64,000 nucleotides of DNA from Manduca sexta (taxonomy: Eukaryota; Arthropoda; Insecta; Lepidoptera; Sphingidae). Positions 22,040 through 36,600 of the stretch are shown one piece after another; within the stretch, counting starts at the first letter, position 1; each line of letters starts with the position of its first letter. The position numbers and the translations under genes are program-made. The notes beneath the pieces are model-generated. The model ran no database searches. It was not told the origin of the DNA and saw only the letters and a program-made list of their open reading frames with translations. Location: NCBI RefSeq assembly GCF_014839805.1, contig NC_051118.1, positions 4,642,391 to 4,706,390 of the forward strand. Reading direction: 5' to 3'.

Positions 22040-24839
22040 ATGGCAAAGCACAACAAAACTATTCATTTAATTGCATCTAAGCTCGACCTAGGCGATGAAG
22101 AAAAGGTTTTAAGGTATCGTATAAAGTTACGAAATTTTACTGTTTGTGCTCAAGATTTTAGTAACAAAATATATTTATCTAACTAATGTGACCTTAATAA
22201 AAGTACCCTGAGACTGGATATTATTATATATTTAAGTGTCTGAAAATTTTAGCAAAGCTGCGGAGTTTGAGCGGCTTTTGCAAACAAAGTCGATTGCCGG
22301 CAGCAATATGACTGACACGAGTAAAATGGTTATATGTCTGGAACTAGCTGCTGGAATGTTCGGTGCTGAATTTGATGTAGTGAGTACTAGTATATACAAT
22401 ATATTTTTACAATAATTTAACTTTTACTTAACATAACCAATAAACAAAAATTAATGATTCCATATAAATGAATATTTGACAAATAAATATACTTAATAAT
22501 GAATAAAAACTGTATTCTAGTCTGTGAAGCATAATTGAATTTAATAAAACATTAATTAACATATAATTTTAACTATATCCTACGAACACTCCAAATGTTT
22601 ACAGAAAACTGCCATAAAATATTCTGGTCTGAAGCCCTCAATGTACAATAACAGCAAGAAAGTGGTGCAGAATCTTCTAGAACTGAACGGCGATAGACTG
22701 ACAACAAATCTGCTGTGTGTCTCCCTGCAGTGCAGTGGAGTCCAGGAGCAGGCGGACAGGATGCTTGCTGATTACTGTAAATTGGCAAGAACGGTATGTT
22801 ATTAACTTCTAAGCAATAATCAGGTGGCTCTGAGTGGCAGATTTTTGCGAGGACTTTGTATCTTCAATTGCTGAAGTAGGATAGTGTTATTCTCTGAAGC
22901 AATTCTTGGTCAAGGCCCTAGGTGGCTGCCCTATTTGCCATCCTGCAAGGCCATCATTGATTATTATTAACACAAATAATTAATTAGTAATTTATGTCAG
23001 AATCATGCAGATGAAAGTATTTTTTGTAAATCATGAATTTGGCAAGTGGGCTCTAAATCATATTTTTAATGAATTTCCTCATAACTATAAGAAGAAAATC
23101 TATTTTAGTAATGTAATGTATAGAATTTTCTTTGTTTCAGGAGGTTGACATGAATTTACCGCAATATGTATGCATGGCTGTGTACCATGCTTGCAGGTAA
23201 TAATATATGCACCTTATTTATTTACTTATTTAAGGAACCGGTTGTACTGTAGGCATTACAAATTAGTATTTATTAAGTTATACAAATAAGCAACTCAGTG
23301 TTATTCACAACTTATATTTTTTAGTAATGAGTGATTGCAAGTGCGTAAGATAGAATATAAACTATTTACAAATTATAGTTACCTTTTAAAAATTAAGTTA
23401 TCTTGGTATTCCTATAATTTTAGAGCATTAGAACAAGTATTGTTTGAATTTAGTTTATCCACTTATATTATTACTGTATTTTGTTTGTTTTATGTTAAAT
23501 TTTACAGTCACGATTTCCCATGCCACTAATAAATGGAACATATTCATGAATGTAGTAGCTTTTTGACACTAGGTATAATCAGCCACAAAAGTAGTTGAAT
23601 TAATAAAAAAATTAAAATTGTGTTAAATGTTTTATGTCATTATCAACAATTGTTTCTTTACTACTATTAATTTCAAACGGTTTATTTTATTATAGACAAA
23701 AACAATGATCACATTGATGTATCTGTGTGTCAGCCTTTTGAAGTTTTCAATTTGTTCAACTGCTTTATTTATTTATGTATTTGCAAGAATCACAGGGTTG
23801 ATTTATAGTAATTGCATGACATACTTTTGTGACTGACTGCACATCACATTTTAGCCCCATTTTGCTTTATAAACTGTAATTTATTTCGTCCTGACATAAT
23901 TAGTATCATCTCACCACCATTGCATTTTTAGGCTCAACAAAGTGAAAGTGTCAAAGGCAAAATTGATAGAAAAGTCAAGACTGAAACCATCTCAGTGGAC
24001 AAAACTGGACACAGAGTGGACTAAGTTTGTGGATGCTAATTTCACAGCTATTAAGAAGAAGAGAGGCAGACAACCCAAGAAAGATGCTGTTATTGGTAAG
24101 TACTTTAAGTGGTAGTTGGCTCCATATTAATTGCACATTTTGATGGGACCTTAACTACCTCACATAATTGTGAACAGCACTTTTTTTAACCATGGAGAGA
24201 CTATTTGGTTTAATTAATATGACCATCTTGCTGGATCAACTTTGCCTGTTACCTTCTTAACAAATAACTACTGATAAATAATCCTTAATTATTTTTTTTT
24301 ACACTTCACATTAACATGCATGCCCTGGTAATACTTCTGCTTACTTATTAAGGATAAAATAAAATTTTAATTGTTATTTAGAAATAATAATAATGTTATA
24401 TATATAAGTGCAACTTTGTTCCCCTATATGATAAATATAGTATTTTATTTTATTTATTTTAATAAGGATAAAAGTGTGATGTGTCTGTACTTATACCATA
24501 TGACTACCTTCCAAGAGTACTATATTTATTGACCATTAATTTATGTCACTATGACTATTGACCACTAATTTATGACTTCCAGCTACAATAGAAGAGTTGC
24601 AGATCGATACAATCCCAAAAGAGGAACCATCAGAACCTCAAATAGAATCATATCAAGAATGGAAGCAGAGAATGTTAATAATGGCATATGAGGAGTTGAA
24701 GAATTTAGATGCGGATGTCGATAAAAGAGATTTCAGTTTGACGCCACGCAGGTCTCCCAGGAAAACCCCACAGAAGTTTTCACCATACCAAAATCCAAAA
24801 AATGCGAATGGTGTCAAGTTATTATTTCCAGATTTATAG
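22040..24839 (+). CDS. Orc6: Origin recognition complex subunit 6
   Basis: Six exons join in frame: 22040-22113, 22253-22379, 22605-22793, 23141-23196, 23932-24095 and 24583-24839. All introns are GT-AG, and the product is 288 aa (human and fly ORC6 are about 250-260 aa). ORC6 is the smallest ORC subunit. It binds DNA through a TFIIB-like cyclin-box fold and helps load MCM helicase at origins; in flies it also acts in cytokinesis. Seen here: an N-terminal helical domain with TDTSKMVICLELAAGMF matching the SSAVMCLDLAAS segment of animal ORC6; a middle domain with NNSKKVVQNLLELNG and QCSGVQEQADRMLADY; a basic tract KKKRGRQPKK; and a C-terminal ESYQEWKQRML. That last motif matches the conserved YEEWKRKIL motif that contacts ORC3. 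The tail after it (about 60 aa with SPRKTPQKFSP) is longer than in human and holds possible CDK sites. The start is the first ATG in the exon. Identification is from remembered motifs, but the agreement across the whole length is strong. Confidence 0.92.
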
Positions 24840-25025
24840 TTATTGTATTCTGGAAACCTGCTTGTTAGTAACTTTACGTAAATATTTTTCAAAACATGAA
24901 AAGTGCCTTTAACAGTGGCAAGAATATTTTCGTTCAGTCATAATGCATGTTACAAAGTTATGGAAGCGTTGACCGCTTGAATGAATTTTATGTTGTTATG
25001 TAACAAATATGGTTTAAAATTCTTT

Positions 25026-25031
25026 AATAAA
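25026..25031 (+). terminator. Orc6 poly(A) signal
   Basis: AATAAA lies 187 bp after the Orc6 stop and is followed by a GT-rich stretch (GTGTTGTGACTATGTGGTG), the usual layout of an animal cleavage/polyadenylation site. Confidence 0.6.
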
Positions 25032-25049
25032 AGTGTTGTGACTATGTGG

Positions 25050-27400
25050 TGACAGGTAAATATTCTTGGCATATTAACTTAACTTTGTGGCCTTAAATAG
25101 TACAAGGTAAGGGAAGCTTCATGCACACTGAGATGGAAATATAAAGCTATGTATAGACTGACAATTCCTTGGAACAATATATTGGTAAAAAAACATTCAG
25201 AGATGGTTACACTATTCAATATTTCAATTATTATGTATACCTATTACTCGCAAGGCCTGCAAGCTTTGGATTTTGCAGATTGTTTACAATATGATAATCG
25301 CTTGCAGAAGTAAATTTTTGGAAGTTTTTTCCTTGCAATATAAAGTATTTACATTTACAGAAATATTTCATGGAGATAGGTTGGTTATACTTTTTGAAGC
25401 AGTGCTCTATTTTTATAGAGTAATGACTGATTTAAAAACGAATACAAATATTCAATATAATTTATCAGAAGATTGCGTGTTCTAATCACGCGGGGGTCAC
25501 TAGTATTTGAGAAAATCTCCCATATTCTCCACACATAAAATGTTCTTATACAATTGCAGAAAAAATAATGATTTTCAATTAGCTTTGTCAAATTCTAGCA
25601 GTGCTCTATAAAAATTGAGCCGTGACTCAATAAGCATAACCAACCTTATACCCTATCATTTTATTTTTATAGGTCTAGCAAATTTCTCAAGTGAATTAAG
25701 ATTTTTTAAATTTAATTTTGTTAAAATATTTGGTCACTTGGGACAGTTATAAGATTTCAGCGGCTCTCATGAAATACCTTGGCAAGTCCATGTTCATTAT
25801 AGCTGCTTTAGACAGTATATTTATCACATTATAATTGGTTTTATAACATGTACTGACTGAATTTTTGTAAATTTTATTACTGGATTTAGTTGCAGATAAT
25901 ATTTTATATCTAAATGACGTCAGGGAGTCCTACACCGACTATAGGGTGAATACGTCTTTTCGCCTTTACGGGTATTCTAATCGAAGGGCACCTTTGATAG
26001 CTCTGTATGTAAAAAGTCGATTTGTTGACTCTTTACCCAAATATATATCAAAGTTTTCCTTCATCCAGAACGCCCGTAATGACAAAAATACAAAAAAGCC
26101 CATGTAGACGGAATAGGGCCTCTTGACTATAATAGTAATTATCATTGGGTAATAGATACATTTTATTTATTTCTTCTTACTCTCTGCCTTAAAGATTTTG
26201 GTAGGTATATAGAAGCTCTAAATTATCTGCAATTATAATATAATAAGTAGCGATAAGTACCTTAGCTGTAAGCAAAGATCATCAAAAATATTATTTAAGG
26301 CAATATAGCTTGCCGCAGTGTGAGTTTTACCTTATATTGATTTTTTTTTATTAAAGTTTTGTGCCTATTAATTGTTTTCATATGAATGGCAATAGTTTAA
26401 ATGTATATTTTAATGATATCGATAATAATTGTTATATGTTTTAATATTCATGTACCCCAGTTGTATTATAATAAAATATTTTTATAAATATACTGTTCTT
26501 TCCATATACTTATATATTTGTCTTTCATATTTTAAGGTTACTGAACCCTAACCTAACTTAACCTATCCAAAGGAAAGTTCATGGAACTCTTATTAATTCT
26601 GCAAACTTTATACCTAAGTCAGCTTCATTTAAAGGGCTGTATTATACTTAATAAAAAAGGTATAAGTTTGAAATCATATTGTATTCTTAATGTAATAATG
26701 ACTCGTATTGAACCATTAAAAAAAAGGCCTTTTAACTCCGTGCGTAATTTCCACTTTTATAAATGAAATAAAGATAATATATTGAGTAGTCATATTTTTT
26801 ACAATAACCCGCTATTAAAACTGTTTTCAAAAGACGTAAAACGATAATCGGTAACAGGCAATTTGCTTGGTTGATTTGCAGTCGTAGACTGACTGCTTGC
26901 TATATTAACACTGTGTAATAGCAATAGCGATAGCAAAAAAAAATCGATACGATACCCTGTGGGGAGTAAAAAAACTGACGCGTGCTCCACGATTTTAAGT
27001 TTCGTATTAAAGATGCTAATAAAAATGCGCGCGAGGCACAGGGCGATTCCCCGTTTTGTCTTCTAAGACCGTCACGGAACCTATTTATTGCTGCTTGCTA
27101 ACTTATTGTAAACAAATCGATCACCGGACACCGCGAGGCAAAACGAATCTGTGTAATATACTTAAGTAGACAAAATCAGCAATTTTTACAATTCCTTCCT
27201 GTCTATACTAATAAAAAGTTGAAAAGTTTGTATGGAAGCGCTAACCTCAGTAAGTAAGTATTAAACCAATTTACTATACTGACTACAGCTTTGTACCTAC
27301 AAGTGATATAACATCATAACTGTTACAATGGAACAATGATTTAATAATCTTAGAACTGCTAGTAAAGGCAAAACGCGATATATATTTTTTTTTGACAATA
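25050..27400. other. Intergenic DNA between Orc6 and MADF-BESS gene 1
   Basis: Mostly AT-rich. A stop-free frame of 78 codons without an early ATG spans 25871-26107 and includes DVRESYTDYRVNTSF and FVDSLPKYISKFSF. It has a more protein-like composition than its surroundings, may be a transposon remnant, and has no recognisable family. Nothing else is supported. Confidence 0.35.
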
Positions 27401-27660
27401 AGTTGTTACTTGATTACATAATCGTTAAGAAAATCAAACATAATCGCTATTTCCGTGAGAAATTACAAATGTCAACAACCCACTTTCAGTGTCCAAATCA
27501 ACACGAACGCAAATCAATGTCATATAAAGCAAATAAAAAAAAAACAGTTGCTTGTGTCACACACAAGACACCTGTCCGCTGTCACTCGGTCTTATGCAGT
27601 GGATGGTTGTGCACTCGTTTATTTGTTATCACCAAGGAGAATACAAATACTATTATCACA

Positions 27661-30600
27661 ATGAAAGAAGAGCAAGATGACGGAGAATATATTGATAGCA
27701 GCGATAATGGAGATACAGAACCAATTAACCGCCATATGAGCACAGAGAGGTTTATAGAAGCAATTAAAAATAATCCAGCAATTTGGGATCCTACATCCCG
27801 CGACTACGGCAACCGATTACAAAAGACAAAGTCTTGGGAACGGATTTGTGCGAAAGTCATGTCCTCTTATTCAAATATGAATGCGAGTGAAAAGAGTAAA
27901 TCAGGTAAATAAATTAATCTATTGGCATTATATCGACGCCATTCTTAGTTGATACTTATGGCATGAATTATGATCGATTTGCACACGATTACACTAGATT
28001 TTAGTTTTTGTGAATCGCGAGCATGGCGTGCATTACACAGGAAACTATTTATCCGCTATAAACAAATAATATAGCACGTATGGAGCCAAACATATTTTGT
28101 TTTGACGAGTGCAGGTTGCGAGTTGCGACAGCAACAGAAAAGTAGTCTGCGAGCAGTGTCGTCTGACATGCGCGACAAAGACGACAGTCAACTCTCAACA
28201 CTGACGCAACTCGCAAGCTACCGTTCCATTGCACGCAGGATTGTGGTTATGACGTGGCCCATAAAATAAAAATACATTAAATAATAATAGCGGATATAAA
28301 TAAAATAATTAGATAGTTTCGGTTTTTTTAAGGTTAGTGATTTCTATTTTTTTTATTTGTGTTAAAGGCATGGGAAAGAGCTCTGTCAAGGTAGCAGTAG
28401 TAACTTAGCAGAATTAAACCAAATATATTTTAGAATTTGTTGCTAATTTGTTGCTAATTAGTTACCACTATTTCGATTTTGTTGCTCCAGCCGTTTAGAA
28501 AAAACCGGTCACTGCTATCATGATATCAAGCTAGCATGGACCATAACGAAACTTATACTTATATGATCAGACGTAATGTAGAATTTGCTGCTAATTTGTT
28601 GCTCATTAGTTACCACTATTTCGATTTTTTGCTCAAGCCGTCTAGAAAAAAAAACTCCCACTGCTATCTTGATATCAAGCTAGCATGGACCCTCACGAAA
28701 CTTATACTTATTTGATCAGACGTAATGTAGGAATTTGTTGCTAATTTGTTGCTAATTAGTTACCACTATTTCTATTTTGTTGCTCCAGCCGTTTAGAAAA
28801 ACCGGTCACTGCTATCATGATATCAAGCTAGCATGGACCATAACGAAACTTATACTTATATGATCAGACGTAATGTAGGAATTTGTTGCTAATTTGTTGC
28901 TAATTAGTTACCACTATTTCGATTTTTTGCTCCAGCCGTTTAGAAAAAAGCTACCACTGCTATCTTGATATCAAGCTAGCATGGACCCTAACGAAACTTA
29001 TACTTATTTGATCAGACGTAATGTAGGAATTTGTTGCTAATTTGTTGCTAATTAGTTACCACTATTTCGATTTTTTTTGCTCAAGCCGTTTAGAAAAAAA
29101 GCTGCCACTGCTATCTTGATATCAAGCTAGCATGGACCCTCACGAAACTTATACTTATTTGATCAGACGTAATGTAGGAATTTGTTGCTAATTTGTTGCT
29201 AATTAGTTACCACTATTTCGATTTTGTTGCTCAAGCCGTTTAGAAAAAAAAACTACCACTGCTATCTTGATATCAAGCTAGCATGGACACTCACGAAACT
29301 CATACTTATATGATCAGACGTAATGTAGGAATTTGTTGCTAATTTGTTGCTAATTAGTTACCATTATTTCGATTTTGTTGCTCAAGCTGTTTAGAAAAAA
29401 AAGCTACCACTGCTATCTTGATATCAAGCTAGCATGGACCCTAACGAAACTTATACTTATTTGATCAGACGTAATGTAGGAATTTGTTGCTAATTTGTTG
29501 CTAATTAGTTACCACTATTTCGATTTTTTTGCTCAAGCCGTTTAGAAAAAAAAGCTACCACTGCTATCTTGATATCAAGCTAGCATGGACTCACGAAACT
29601 TATACTTATTTGATAAGTCGTAATGTAGGAATTTGTTGCTAATTAGTTACCACAATAAGGATTATGTTGCTCGAGCTGTTTTGAAAATAAAAATAATTTA
29701 ATAATATAAAATAAATAAACGGCCTTCAAAACCACTCAAAACCAAAAAAATTTCACATAACAGGTATATACTGGATACGAATTTTGGAGTCGGTGTCTAA
29801 TTGAAATTGCTGGTTAAGCTAGATGGACTTGTACTATAAAATATACTGTCTCGATGGCGTAGTTATGTTTCGCTTACAATACGACTATCGCGTTGAAATG
29901 TTACACCTTTGCCTACCCCTGAAAAGGGAAAAGGTGTGATGCTATACATATGTATGTAAGTAGATTCAAGCAAACTTAAATCAAAAACACAACTGATAAT
30001 ATTTCGATCACAGTACAGCTATCGCGCTGTGGTGTTACACTTCTGTCTATCCCTTAAAAGGGATAAAGGTGTGATGCTATAATATATATTATGCATGTAT
30101 GATCTATGTCAAAATATGAAATGTAAAACAACAAAATTATGTTTGTAAATGTAGGCGTATGCACGCTGTACACTGTTTCATAATTTTTATAAATGTTTTA
30201 GTATTATTGTTTTTTTTTTCGTTAATTTTTAGTTGTTGTTAAATACTTTTAGGTGGATTTTCTCCGCACTTTTACGGTGATGAGCGTATATAAGCTTATA
30301 TAATTAATCAGACTTTGTATACAAAAGACTTATTAAAAATATATATATTTAAAAAATAATATTATAAAAGATTCAATGGACAATTGATGACAAAAATAAA
30401 GCCCGGAGTTTCTTTCTGCCTTTCTTCTTCGGGTAGTTATCGCTTAGGTAGCTAGTGAAAGGCTGGTAGGTTAGCTAGGTTAGGGCTTTTATTGTCCTCA
30501 CCGATGAGGATCACGACGCGTTTCTCCCTTATTATTTATTTAAAATAACATATATACATCATTTTATTTCTTCTTTCCTGCCAGCCCGAGCTGGCTTCTT

Positions 30601-33600
30601 TGTTTACTATACTTTTCATTAACTTTATTACCTATATAAATTGTTTTTTGACCTGTTTGAAGTTGGCAAGTGAGTTTAAAATTATACTAGGTCAGTACCG
30701 GATTGTACCGTTTTTATTTTGTTTGTACCTTATAGGGACAAGAGATATGGTGTACTGAGAGTTTTGTCAATCACCGCCTTGTGTAGTAACATAAACTCGC
30801 GGCATTTTCAAATCAACCATCATTTTAATGATTTTATAGCTGAAAGAAGACGACTGAAGACGGAAGACGCCCCTCAGAGGTACAATCCCTCTCTAACATG
30901 GTACAATCCGAAACAAGGGAGTACAAACGATGGAAATCCGCGAAATACGTAGAAAATGATTATTTTTTTAAAATTACAGCCATTTTCAAATGAATAATTA
31001 ATATGATGATTTTATTGCTGAATATCATGGAAGAATATGTCACTCAGAGGTACTATCCCTCTGTAATATAATACAATCCGAAACAAGGGAGTACAAACGA
31101 TGGAAATCCACGAAATACGTAGAAAATGATTATTTTCTTCCAAGTACGGCCATTTTCAAATGAATAATCATTGTGATGATTTTATAGCGGAATATGATGG
31201 AAGAATACGTCACTCAGAGGTACAATCCTCTGTAATATAATACAATCCGAAACGAGGGAGTACAAACGATGGAAATGCACGAAATACGTAGAAAATTATT
31301 ATTTTCTTCCAAGTAGGGCTATTTTTAAATAAATCATCATTGTGATGATTTTATAGCTGAATGTGATGGATGAATACGTCCCTCAGAGGTACAATCCCTC
31401 TGTAATATAGTACAATCGAAACAGGGAGTACAAACGATGAAATCCACGAAATACGTAGAAAATGATTATTTTTTAAAATTACAGCCATTTTCAAATGAAT
31501 AATTAATGTGATGATTTTATTGCTGAATATCATGGAAGAATATGTCACTCAGAGGTACAATCCCTCTGTAATATAATACAATCCGAAACAAGGGAGTACA
31601 AACGATGGAAATCCACGAAATACGTAGAAAATGATTATTTTGTTAAAATACCGCCATTTACAAATGAATAATTAATATGATGATTTATTGCTCAATATCA
31701 TGGAAGAATATGTCACTCAGAGGTACAATCCCTCTGTAATATAATACAATCCGAAACAAGGGAGTACAAACGATGGAAATCCACGAAATACGTAGAAAAT
31801 GATTATTTTCTTCCAAGTACGGCCATTTTCAAATGAATAATCATTGTGATGATTTTATAGCGGAATATGATGGACGAATATGTCCCTCAGAGGTACAATC
31901 CCTCTGTAACATAGTACAATCCGAAACGGGAAAGTACAAACGATGGAAATCCACGAAATACTTAGAAAATTATATTTTTTTAAAAAAGTACAGCCATTTT
32001 CAAATGAATAATTAATATGATGATTTTATTGCTGAATATCATGGAAGAATATGTCACTCAGAGGTACAATCCCTCTGTAATATAATACAATCCGAAACAA
32101 GGGAGTACAAACGATGGAAATCCACGAAATACGTAGAAAATGATTATTTTCTTCCAAGTACGGCCATATTCAAATGAATAATCATTGTGATGATTTTATA
32201 GCTGAATACGATGGATGAATACGTCCCTCAGAGGTACAATCCCTCTGTAACATAGTACAATCCGAAACGAGGGAGTACAAACGATGGAAATCCACGAAAT
32301 ACGTAGAAAATGATTATTTTCTTCCAAGTACGGCCATTTTCAAATGAATAATTAATGTGATGATTTTATAGCTGAATGTGATGGAAGAATACGTCCCTAA
32401 GAGGTACATTTCTCTGTAACATAGTACAATCGAAACCACGGAGTACAAATGACGGAAATGCACGAAAGTAGAAAATTATTATTTTCTTCCAAGTACGGCC
32501 ATTTTTAAATAAATCATCATTGTAATGATTTTATAGCTGAATATGATGGACGAATACGTCCCTCAGAGGTACAATCCTCTCTAACATAGTACAATCCGAA
32601 ACAAGGGAGTACAAACGATGGAAATCCACGAAATTCGATCAAATTTATAATTTTTGAAAAGGTAGAGCCATTTTCTAATGAATCATCATTATGATAATTT
32701 AATAGCTGAATATGATAGAGGCAAACATTCTTCATAGGTACAATTCCTCTTAAATATACTACAATTTGAAATAAGGGAGTAAAACGAAGGAAATCCACGA
32801 AATACGTTGAAATTTATATTTTTTGTTTTATCCTAGTGCGAAATGCAAGGGGTCAACTGATCTTAATAATATTCCTTGGGAATTTAAAATTTTGATACCA
32901 TAAAACCCAATAACTAGGCAATAGACAAAAATCAAAACTGAAATAATATTTATAATGAGTGGCACAAAACANNNNNNNNNNNNNNNNNNNNNNNNNNNNN
33001 NNNNNNNNNNNNNNNNNNNNNNNNNNNNNNNNNNNNNNNNNNNNNNNNNNNNNNNNNNNNNNNNNNNNNNNNNNNNNNNNNNNNNNNNNNNNNNNNNNNN
33101 NNNNNNNNNNNNNNNNNNNNNNNNNNNNNNNNNNNNNNNNNNNNNNNNNNNNNNNNNNNNNNNNNNNNNNNNNNNNNNNNNNNNNNNNNNNNNNNNNNNN
33201 NNNNNNNNNNNNNNNNNNNNNNNNNNNNNNNNNNNNNNNNNNNNNNNNNNNNNNNNNNNNNNNNNNNNNNNNNNNNNNNNNNNNNNNNNNNNNNNNNNNN
33301 NNNNNNNNNNNNNNNNNNNNNNNNNNNNNNNNNNNNNNNNNNNNNNNNNNNNNNNNNNNNNNNNNNNNNNNNNNNNNNNNNNNNNNNNNNNNNNNNNNNN
33401 NNNNNNNNNNNNNNNNNNNNNNNNNNNNNNNNNNNNNNNNNNNNNNNNNNNNNNNNNNNNNNNNNNNNNNNTAACATAGTACAATCCGAAACGGGAAAGT
33501 ACAAACGATGGAAATCCACGAAATACTTAGAAAATTATATTTTTTAAAAAGTACAGCCATTTTCAAATGAATAATTATTATGATAATTTGTTTGCTAAAT

Positions 33601-36600
33601 ATCATGGAATAATATGTCACTTAGAGGTACAATCCCTCTGTAATATAATACAATCCGAAACAAGGGAGTACAAACGATGGAAATCTGCGAAATACGTAGA
33701 AAATGATTATTTCTTCCGTACAGCCATTTTCAAATGAATAATCATTGTGATGATTTTTATAGCTGAATACGATGGATGAATACGTCCCTCAGAGGTACAA
33801 TCCCTCTGTAACATAGTATAACCGAAACGAGTACAAACGATGGAAATCCACGAAATACGTAGAAAATGATTATTTTCTTCCAAGTACGGCCATTTTCAAA
33901 TGAATAATTAATGTGATGATTTTATAGCTGAATGTGATGGAAGAATACGTCCCTAAGAGGTATCATTTCTCTGTAACATAGTACAATCTGAAACTACGGA
34001 GTACAAATGACGGAAATGCACGAAATTCGTAGAAAATTATTATTTTCTTCCAAGTACGGCCATTTTTAAATCAAATCATCATTGTAATGATTTTATAGCT
34101 GAATATGATGGACGAATACGTCCCTCAGAGGTGCAATCTCTCTAACATAGTACAATCCGAAACAAGGGAGCAAACGATGGAAATCCACGAAATTCGATCA
34201 AATTTATAATTTTTGAAAAGGTAGAGCCATTTCTAATGAATCATCATTATGATAATTTAATAGCTGAATATGATAGAGGCAAACATTCTTCATAGGTAAA
34301 CAATTCCTCTTATATATACTACAATTTGAAATAAGGAGTAAAACGAAGGAAATCCACGAAATACGTTGAAATTTATATTTTTTTGTTTTATCCTAGTGCG
34401 AAATGCAAGGGTCAACTGTTCTTAATATGTATTCCTTGTGAATTTTAAAATTTTACGATACCATAAAACCCAATAACTAGGCAATAGACAAAAATCAACT
34501 GAAATAATATTTATAATGAGTGGCACAAAACACGTGCGCTTCTTTACCCACTTAGTGACTTTAAGGTATAATAAAACAAAGGTTATTAATTAAGGTTACA
34601 AAATTATTTATATTTTTATTACTTTACGCAGCCATTGCTCTGTGGTTCTTGGTTAAATTTATGACATTTGCGCAAACTTTTACAAGCGTTAATACAAATA
34701 GTGGTATGCATTGTTAAGTAATTATTTGTAATTAAAATAATAAAGAGTTTTTTCTTGAACTGTTAACTATTTCTATCTCTAGATTTTTATATGTACCTGT
34801 GTCTTGTTCCCAAACTGGTAAGTTGTATAAAGCCAAACTTTTCCAGATAAACTCAAAATTATATAATTATGCCTATTTTCAAAGGAGGCGATAAGACAAA
34901 CCCTGGCAACTAACGGTCAATTGCAGTATTGCCGGTCCTTAAAAAAACTTTCCAAACCAAAAACAACACGAATAAAAATACTTCTAATAAAAAATCTGCC
35001 TGCAGAATGCATTTAATAAAGGATCACAAAACGTGTAACATAGTACTAACAGTCATTAAAGCAACGGATAGTTTCCTTTATTTTTAATCCTAATTAAAAG
35101 TTACTCAACGTTTTGCGCAAATGTCATAAATTTTACCAAGAACCAAAGAGCAACAGCAGCGTAAAGTAATAGAAAAATATAAATATTTTTCGTAACCTTA
35201 ATTAATAACCTTTTGTTTTATTATTGATTTTTACTTTTGTTGTTGTATAGTGTTTGTTTTTGTTATCATTTTGACTTTATTTGCGTTCTTATTACACTTC
35301 CCATACACAAATTTTAATATCAGTTTATTTTTCAAATCCAGTGTGGACGACTGCTCAAATAAAATTACCAAAATGAGCAAAAAATACATATATTTGTACA
35401 TATCAAAAAGCGCAATGGTATCAATAACAAGCTTCTGAAGCACCATAAATATTACGTCATACATTAGTGAACCTTCATAGTCGGGACTATCATCCACACA
35501 TGACAGCGATCGTACTACATGTGAAAAGGATTCTACTACTAAGGCAACTATTTTCTATCATATTCAGCTGTGAAACCATCAAAATTATCATTCGTTTGAA
35601 AATGACTGTACTTTTTCAAAAAAAATTAAATTTCAACGAATTTCGTGGATTTCTTTCGTTTTACTCCTTATTTCAAATTGTAGTATATTTAAGAGGAATT
35701 GTACCTATGAAGAATGTTTGCCTCTATCATATTCAGCTATTAAATTATCATAATGATGATTCATTAGAAAATGGCTCTACCTTTTCAAAGAATTATAAAT
35801 TTGATCGAATTTCGTGGATTTCCATCGTTTGTACCCTTGTTTCGAATTGTACTATGTTAGAGATTGCACTTCTGAGGGACGTATTCGTCAATCATATTCA
35901 GCTATAAAATCAACACAATGATGATTTTATTTAAAATAGCCGTACTTGGAAGAAAATAATCATTTTCTACGTATTTCGCAGATTTCCATCATTTGTACTC
36001 CCTGGTTTCGGATTGTAGTATGTTACAGAGGGGATTGTACCACTGAGGGAAATATTCTTCCTAGTATTCAGCAATAAAATCATCATATTAATTATTCATT
36101 TGAAAATGGCTGTACTTTTTAAAAAATAATAATTTTCTAAGTATTTCGTGGATTTCCATCGTTTGTACTTTCTCGTTTCGGGTTGTACTATATTACAGAG
36201 GATTGTACCTCTGAGGGACATATTCTTCCATAGTATTCAGCAATAAAATCATCATATTAATTATTCATTTGAAAATGGCTGTACTTTTTTAAAAATAATA
36301 ATTTTCTATGTATTTCGGATTTCCATCGTTTGTACTTTCCGTTTCGGATTGTACTATGTTACAGAGAAATTGTACCTCTGAGGAACGTATTCATCTATCG
36401 TATTCAGCTATAAAATCATCACAATGATTATTCATTCGAAAATGGCCGTACTTGGAAGAAAATAATCATTTTCTACGTATTTCGCAGATTTCCATCGTTT
36501 GTACTCCCTTGTTTCGGATTGTATTATATTACAGAGGGATTGTACCTCTGAGTGACATATTCTTCCATGATATTGAGCTATAAAATCATCATATTAATTA

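Noticed and set aside
27403..27660. Upstream extension of MADF-BESS gene 1 to 27403
   Set aside because: The longer frame begins at a non-ATG codon in AT-rich sequence. The paralogue starts at the ATG equivalent to 27661, and the conserved block at 27599-27619 looks like leader.
30490..30540. Possible hammerhead ribozyme (ACCGATGAGGATCACGACG near GTTTC)
   Set aside because: The core should read CTGATGA followed by GAAA after stem II. Here the first base differs, GAAA is only on the other strand, and no third stem is evident.
32828..33620. Long open frames across the N run on both strands
   Set aside because: They are artefacts of N bases being read as non-stop codons.
35231..35497. 88-codon minus-strand frame in the foldback core as a possible transposase
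   Set aside because: The composition is AT-driven (Leu, Ile, Lys, Asn), with no DDE/DDD-type motif or family resemblance, and it overlaps the inner inverted repeat.
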